NCBI GenBank assembly: GCA_025363795.1
Contig: JANYLE010000079.1
Span: 1-11,082 of the forward strand
From: Mariniphaga sp.
GTDB taxonomy: Bacteria; Bacteroidota; Bacteroidia; Bacteroidales; Prolixibacteraceae
Length of the DNA stretch: 11,082 nucleotides
Direction: 5' to 3'
Shown here: positions 7,321 to 11,082 of the stretch, piece after piece
Layout: each line of letters begins with the position of its first letter
Numbering within the stretch: the first letter of the stretch is position 1
Position numbers and translations under genes: made by a program
Notes under the pieces: generated by a model
Database searches by the model: none
Told to the model about the DNA's origin: nothing
What the model saw: only the letters and a program-made list of their open reading frames with translations

Positions 7321-7401
7321 ATATTCTGATCGATTAAATAAGCAAGTTTTATCTGGAAATCTCAGCCGGACAAACATTTGCTACATTAATCCTTCGTTGT
7401 C

Positions 7402-8634
7402 TTATCTCACCTCAGTTACATCGCCAAGCACCTTCTGAAACAGACGCGCACAAAGTCCCAAAAGTCCGGAACGGTCATCAATTTCGGAGATCTCAATCCG
7501 GACAATACTCGATATTTTCTCAAGACAATCCTGGTTAAGCGTCTGTTGTATAGGGGTTAGAATGAATTGTTGTGCCTTTGAAATAGGTCCGCCAAGCACG
7601 ATAATCTCCGGATTCAATAATTGTATCAAAACAGCCAATCCCCTTCCGAATGAGTTACCTACCTTATTTAAAATAGAGATCGAAAACTCATCTCCTGCCC
7701 TGGCTGCATTTACAACATCTTCCGGTTTCAGCGAAGAGAGGTTATCCTTGTAAGGGGTCGCCAATTGCGTAATGGTTCCATTTTCAATACCACTGATCGC
7801 CATATTGAGGATACTTTGGGAAGAGGCAACAGTCTCGAGACAACCTCTTTTTCCGCAGTAGCAAAGAATACCGTTTTCTTCGAGCTTAATATGGCCAAAT
7901 TCGCCCGCAAACCCCGTTGAGCCGCCGTACAACTGACCATTGAGAATCATCCCCAAACCCAGTCCCCAGCTCCAGTTGATCACCAATGCATTGCGTGAAT
8001 CTTTTGCCTTGCCGAAAATGAATTCCCCGAGCGCCTGCATCCGGGCATCATTGTCGATATAAATGGTCTTGCCAAACCGCTTCTTCAGTGTCTTGCCGAT
8101 ATTCTGATAAGCCTCATTCTTAATCGCATAATTGATTCCTGTTGCCGAATTGACAAGGCCGGGCATATATACGCCCACCGCCACAATCTTTGAATCGTCA
8201 ATGCGCGCTTCATGAATCAGATCCATTGAAACAGTATGAAGCTTCTCGGCTAAATCGGGATGGTTTACATTTGTCTGGATCGTTCTTACTTCAGTAACAA
8301 GCTCATTATGACTGTTAAAAATCGCTATTTTGGCACTGTAATGCTCAATACCAATAGTGATTACATAAAAAGCGCCGGCAACAAGGCTGTATAAGGCTGG
8401 TTTACGTCCGCCACGTGAATCGCCAATACCACTGGTCATCACAGCACCAAGCGCTATTAATTCATCCAGCAAAGTTTTGGTGGTCGGCAAACTAACACTG
8501 ATCTTTTGACTCACTTCTGCAGCCGATACAAATCGCTCTTCGTAAAGGTACCTCAGCACCATCTTTCTGAGCCGATAGCGTTTTAGATTATTAATGGATA
8601 AATGCTTAGCTTCTTCTTTCGTGATCAGAATCAT
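7402..8634 (-). CDS. ROK-family (NagC/Mlc-like) transcriptional regulator
   Basis: A 410-residue protein of usual length for ROK repressors. Residues about 20-75 form a winged helix-turn-helix (AAEVSQKISVSLPTTKTLLD, then a GGRKP wing at 75-79). The remainder is an actin-like ROK domain. The zinc site is intact: His248 in GEFGHIKLE and Cys258, Cys260 and Cys265 in CYCGKRGCLE. The first nucleotide-binding loop, normally DxGGTK, reads IGIEHYSAKIAIF (94-106) and lacks the Gly-Gly-Thr. The NDAN motif is NDAR (195-198). Sugar-kinase activity is therefore unlikely, and a sugar- or sugar-phosphate-sensing DNA-binding role is inferred. It lies 162 nt downstream of the CBM9-barrel gene on the same strand and may regulate it. 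The effector sugar cannot be deduced. The gap upstream has no consensus promoter but carries repeated GGAAT/ATTCC elements. Confidence 0.88.
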   Translation of the reverse strand: MILITKEEAKHLSINNLKRYRLRKMVLRYLYEERFVSAAEVSQKISVSLPTTKTLLDELIALGAVMTSGIGDSRGGRKPALYSLVAGAFYVITIGIEHYSAKIAIFNSHNELVTEVRTIQTNVNHPDLAEKLHTVSMDLIHEARIDDSKIVAVGVYMPGLVNSATGINYAIKNEAYQNIGKTLKKRFGKTIYIDNDARMQALGEFIFGKAKDSRNALVINWSWGLGLGMILNGQLYGGSTGFAGEFGHIKLEENGILCYCGKRGCLETVASSQSILNMAISGIENGTITQLATPYKDNLSSLKPEDVVNAARAGDEFSISILNKVGNSFGRGLAVLIQLLNPEIIVLGGPISKAQQFILTPIQQTLNQDCLEKISSIVRIEISEIDDRSGLLGLCARLFQKVLGDVTEVR

Positions 8635-8667
8635 AATTCCGTTTGGTTGTAATTTGATTCGGCAATT

Positions 8668-8700
8668 TAGGAATTATTCACCTTAATAAAAACATTCCTA
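8668..8700. promoter_or_regulatory. Candidate operator upstream of the ROK gene
   Basis: TAGGAAT (8668-8674) and ATTCCTA (8694-8700) are perfect 7-bp inverted arms with a 19-nt spacer. Further ATTCC copies occur at 8636-8640 and 8705-8709, giving four GGAAT/ATTCC elements in about 75 nt immediately upstream of the ROK start. ROK regulators often bind dyads near their own gene. The site does not resemble the Escherichia coli NagC/Mlc consensus, and assignment rests only on position and symmetry. Confidence 0.3.
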
Positions 8701-8796
8701 TTTTATTCCACTGTTATTTATATTTTTTATAAAGGAAGGGATGCTTTTGCAGAAATCTAATTTAATGGTTAATGGATAATTACCGCACGATTGACG

Positions 8797-10941
8797 CTAA
8801 AACCTGATATTGTACTTGAGCTTGAATCTTAATGCACTTTCATTCATCACATAACGCTCCAACGGTTTCGAAAGATTCGAAGTCCAGGCAATAATGATTT
8901 CGTTCCCCGGCTTGACAATCCATTGAAACCTCGATTGTACCCCAATGGTTTTGGAACTGTTGTCGTATTGAAAATAGTTGTACAACGTTATATCGGGACT
9001 AAAAAGGATATTCGCATTGACCTGGTAGATCCGGGCGGTGAAATTGCCTTCAGGCAGAATTACTTCATTCTGTTTGTACTTTGCGCCGATAAAGAAAGGA
9101 ACGGCCACCTTGTAATTGGCGCCGATTGAAAAGTCTTTCCTGTAACCATTGTAAAAATCGCCCCAGACAAAGGAGCAATCACCGGAGAAATTGCGACTTC
9201 CCGCGGTAAGCAGACTCAAAGAGTGACGGTAAAATTCGTATTGTCCGACTGGAATAATAAAGGTAGAAAAGATCTTAAACTCGTTTTCAAGGTTTTCGAA
9301 AGTTTGACTCACCGTATACGAAAACTCCTCACCCGACTTGAACCGAAGACGCAAAGGCGAAAAGCTGATCGTGCGCGTCTCAAGTACGTTTGAAAAATTC
9401 ACAATATGATCAAATCCAAAGCCTGTAAGGACTTGCAGAATTCCCCACTTGTCAGGCCGGGGCCCGATATTAATATTTCCATAGGACTCTTTGATGTTGG
9501 TCCGCGGGACAAACCCCATACCGGCCACAAAGTTTTCACCAATCTCGTGGTGTCCCAAACTGAAATAAAGGAAATCGTTCGGGTAAGTAATTGTTCCGCC
9601 CCACGATAAATCGCTATCTGACAAACCCTTTGTATTCGACTTCAACCCAAAAAGAATCAATGAGAGATTTTTATTGCCATGAAATTTTGACGTCGCCAAT
9701 TTCAGGTCTATTCCACCGACAAAGTTCTCGGCCTGAGAAATAGCATTTCCATAAGTACCAATCATCCCGATTGACGATTCAGGTCCTATGTTTCGTGAAA
9801 TCCGGGCGACCGAGAAGTTGGAATTCCCCGACCAATGATCATCATTCACATGCATCACGCCGATATTCCATTTACCAATCATACCGGTGATTTTACCTGC
9901 ATAATTGATCTGAACCGGTAACCCGTTACTGTCCAATCCCATCCGGCGGGAGAAGAACGGAATGATACCTTTCCCGTAAGGATTTAAATCATCACCCTGA
10001 ATTCCGAAAGAAAAATGATTCGATCCATCAATAAAAAAGTCCCGCTTTTCGGGAAAAAGAAGACCGAAACGCGTGAGGTTAATCTGCCGGTCATCGACCT
10101 CTGTCTCAGCAAAATCAGTATTAATTGACAACGAAGACTTTAAACTTGGGGTAATCTGATAAAACATATCCAAACCACCATCAACATGGTATTTATTCTT
10201 GACGCCTTGTTTGGTATCCATTCCACCCACCACATAGGGCGAGATATCCAATCCAATTCCCTGGGTAATATCTTGAATTCCTTCGATCAGTCCGGCATCG
10301 GAGACCTGGAACATATAGCTGTTGATATTCGCAGAAGGCCAGTACGAGGATTCGAGCTTCCGCTTAATGTGCCGGATAAATTTGATTCCCCATGTTGTCT
10401 GATTCTTATCGAAACCGATGGTCTTAAAAGGAATTGCCATCTCAGCTTCCCAGCCATCGTCAACAATCCGGGCCTTTCCTTCCCATAATCCATCCCAGGC
10501 TTTGTTGAAAACCGCCCCATTCTCACTGATCGTTGCATCACCAATCGAACCGCGTGGCCCGATCTGAAACCAATATCCATTGCGATGATCAAGATAGGTA
10601 TCCAGAATCACCTGGATCCGGTCGTCGTTTCCCAGGCTGACATCACGCGCCATCTCTTTGGCTGTGATCTTTTTAGGATCATCAAAACATTTGATCCCGA
10701 CATAGAGATGACTCGCATCATGGCATACGTAAAACACCGTCTTTTCTGAAACCGGTTGACCCGGATTAGGTTCCCGCTGGTATAATTCATCAACTTTGGC
10801 CGCGTTGGTCCACGCTTCATCATTCAGCCGGCCGTCGATTGTTGGCGGTTTGGATACATAAACCGCTTTTATTGAGGGCTGCGCAGCACTAATTGTCGAA
10901 ATCAAAAGAAAGAGAGGAAGAAAACGCAATGAACGATTCAT
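8797..10941 (-). CDS. Outer-membrane CBM9-like / DUF5916 barrel protein
   Basis: A 714-residue exported protein. Residues 1-20 are a signal peptide cleaved at SAA|QPS. Residues about 25-225 form a CBM9-like beta-sandwich: KPPTIDGRLNDEAW opens it, DDRIQVILDTYLDHRNGYWF follows, and GWEAEMAIPFKTIGF is the characteristic later motif. Residues about 230-714 match the DUF5916 region, with the typical TDFAETEVDDRQINLTRF then LLFPEKRDFFIDG (276-306). Many alternating amphipathic strands follow and the chain ends in LKYNIRF, with a terminal Phe as in outer-membrane barrels. I infer an outer-membrane barrel with a ligand-binding domain on its N-terminal side. CBM9-like domains bind sugars in xylanases, but DUF5916 proteins have no settled function, and some neighbour peptidases instead. 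It is first in its transcription unit, with a palindrome at the putative start of transcription, and the ROK regulator follows. Confidence 0.85.
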   Translation of the reverse strand: MNRSLRFLPLFLLISTISAAQPSIKAVYVSKPPTIDGRLNDEAWTNAAKVDELYQREPNPGQPVSEKTVFYVCHDASHLYVGIKCFDDPKKITAKEMARDVSLGNDDRIQVILDTYLDHRNGYWFQIGPRGSIGDATISENGAVFNKAWDGLWEGKARIVDDGWEAEMAIPFKTIGFDKNQTTWGIKFIRHIKRKLESSYWPSANINSYMFQVSDAGLIEGIQDITQGIGLDISPYVVGGMDTKQGVKNKYHVDGGLDMFYQITPSLKSSLSINTDFAETEVDDRQINLTRFGLLFPEKRDFFIDGSNHFSFGIQGDDLNPYGKGIIPFFSRRMGLDSNGLPVQINYAGKITGMIGKWNIGVMHVNDDHWSGNSNFSVARISRNIGPESSIGMIGTYGNAISQAENFVGGIDLKLATSKFHGNKNLSLILFGLKSNTKGLSDSDLSWGGTITYPNDFLYFSLGHHEIGENFVAGMGFVPRTNIKESYGNINIGPRPDKWGILQVLTGFGFDHIVNFSNVLETRTISFSPLRLRFKSGEEFSYTVSQTFENLENEFKIFSTFIIPVGQYEFYRHSLSLLTAGSRNFSGDCSFVWGDFYNGYRKDFSIGANYKVAVPFFIGAKYKQNEVILPEGNFTARIYQVNANILFSPDITLYNYFQYDNSSKTIGVQSRFQWIVKPGNEIIIAWTSNLSKPLERYVMNESALRFKLKYNIRF

Positions 10942-10999
10942 AACAAGGTTAATATTTGTAATCTGTCTGAACCCTATTAAATTGTTACAAAAGCGTTTA

Positions 11000-11016
11000 T
11001 GAAACCAAAGGTTTCA
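11000..11016. promoter_or_regulatory. 17-bp palindromic candidate operator TGAAACC-AAA-GGTTTCA
   Basis: TGAAACC (11000-11006) and GGTTTCA (11010-11016) are perfect 7-bp inverted arms around AAA. The site lies 58 nt upstream of the barrel gene's ATG and overlaps the predicted transcription start, the place expected for a repressor. The binding protein is unknown; the ROK regulator downstream is the only candidate regulator nearby. It has no T-run, so it is not a terminator. Confidence 0.5.
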
Positions 11017-11045
11017 AGTATAATTTGCAGGATTTCGTAGCCAGA
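11015..11045 (-). promoter_or_regulatory. Candidate promoter of the CBM9-barrel gene
   Basis: On the minus strand, TATACTTG (11015-11022) matches TAnnTTTG at five of six fixed positions, and TCTG (11042-11045) is one change from TTTG, with 19 nt between them. Transcription would begin near 11008, inside the palindrome at 11000-11016. An alternative -7 element, AACCTTTG (11006-11013), lies within the palindrome but has no -33 TTG at the right distance. Confidence 0.35.
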
Positions 11046-11082
11046 AGGAGTTTTTATCAGCCGCTGAAAATACAAAAAATAT

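Noticed and set aside
8763..8784. Possible terminator after the barrel gene (GGTTAAT with ATTACC)
   Set aside because: The stem is short, AT-rich and bulged, and it lacks a following T-run in the minus-strand direction.
10186..10592. Open frames of about 100 codons on both strands over the barrel gene
   Set aside because: They lie inside a well-supported gene, lack recognisable domains, and have arginine-, serine- or proline-rich composition typical of frame shadows.

Overview
The window reads as a chromosomal segment of a Bacteroidota bacterium, probably of the Bacteroidales/Marinilabiliales type; the lineage below phylum is a guess. Support comes from three sources. Promoter-like sites follow the phylum's TTG / TAnnTTTG pattern rather than -35/-10 boxes. 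Three secreted proteins have an Ala|Gln signal-peptide junction. The protein families (DUF3857/transglutaminase/DUF3858, CBM9-DUF5916 barrel, lipoprotein RND adaptor) are common in that phylum. No rRNA, tRNA, CRISPR array or insertion sequence was seen.

Layout. (1) Positions 1-899, minus strand: a MarR-type regulator followed 19 nt later by the N-terminal part of an RND efflux membrane-fusion lipoprotein that runs off the left edge. This looks like the start of a self-regulated multidrug efflux operon. (2) Positions 900-1221: a divergent intergenic region with a good plus-strand promoter, a weaker minus-strand promoter and two inverted repeats. (3) Positions 1222-7257, plus strand: three consecutive exported DUF3857/transglutaminase-like proteins. 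The first two are tandem duplicates (about 78% identical in the N-terminal part and 88% in the rest, by hand count) and lack the Cys and His of the transglutaminase triad. The third, one base after the second, is a different subfamily that keeps Cys and His. A strong hairpin terminator closes the operon. (4) Positions 7402-10941, minus strand: an outer-membrane protein with a CBM9-like domain and a predicted DUF5916 barrel, followed by a ROK-family (NagC/Mlc-like) transcriptional regulator. A 17-bp near-perfect palindrome lies at the putative start of transcription of the barrel gene.

How the parts may work together. The transglutaminase-like trio is best read as one envelope module: two probable pseudo-enzymes and one potentially active member made from one mRNA, perhaps forming a complex. 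No substrate can be read from the sequence. The CBM9-barrel gene and ROK regulator suggest carbohydrate-related envelope functions under sugar-responsive control, but that link is inference. The efflux genes are a separate unit. The most unusual content is the duplicated pseudo-transglutaminase pair with its mosaic divergence, and the palindrome upstream of the barrel gene.
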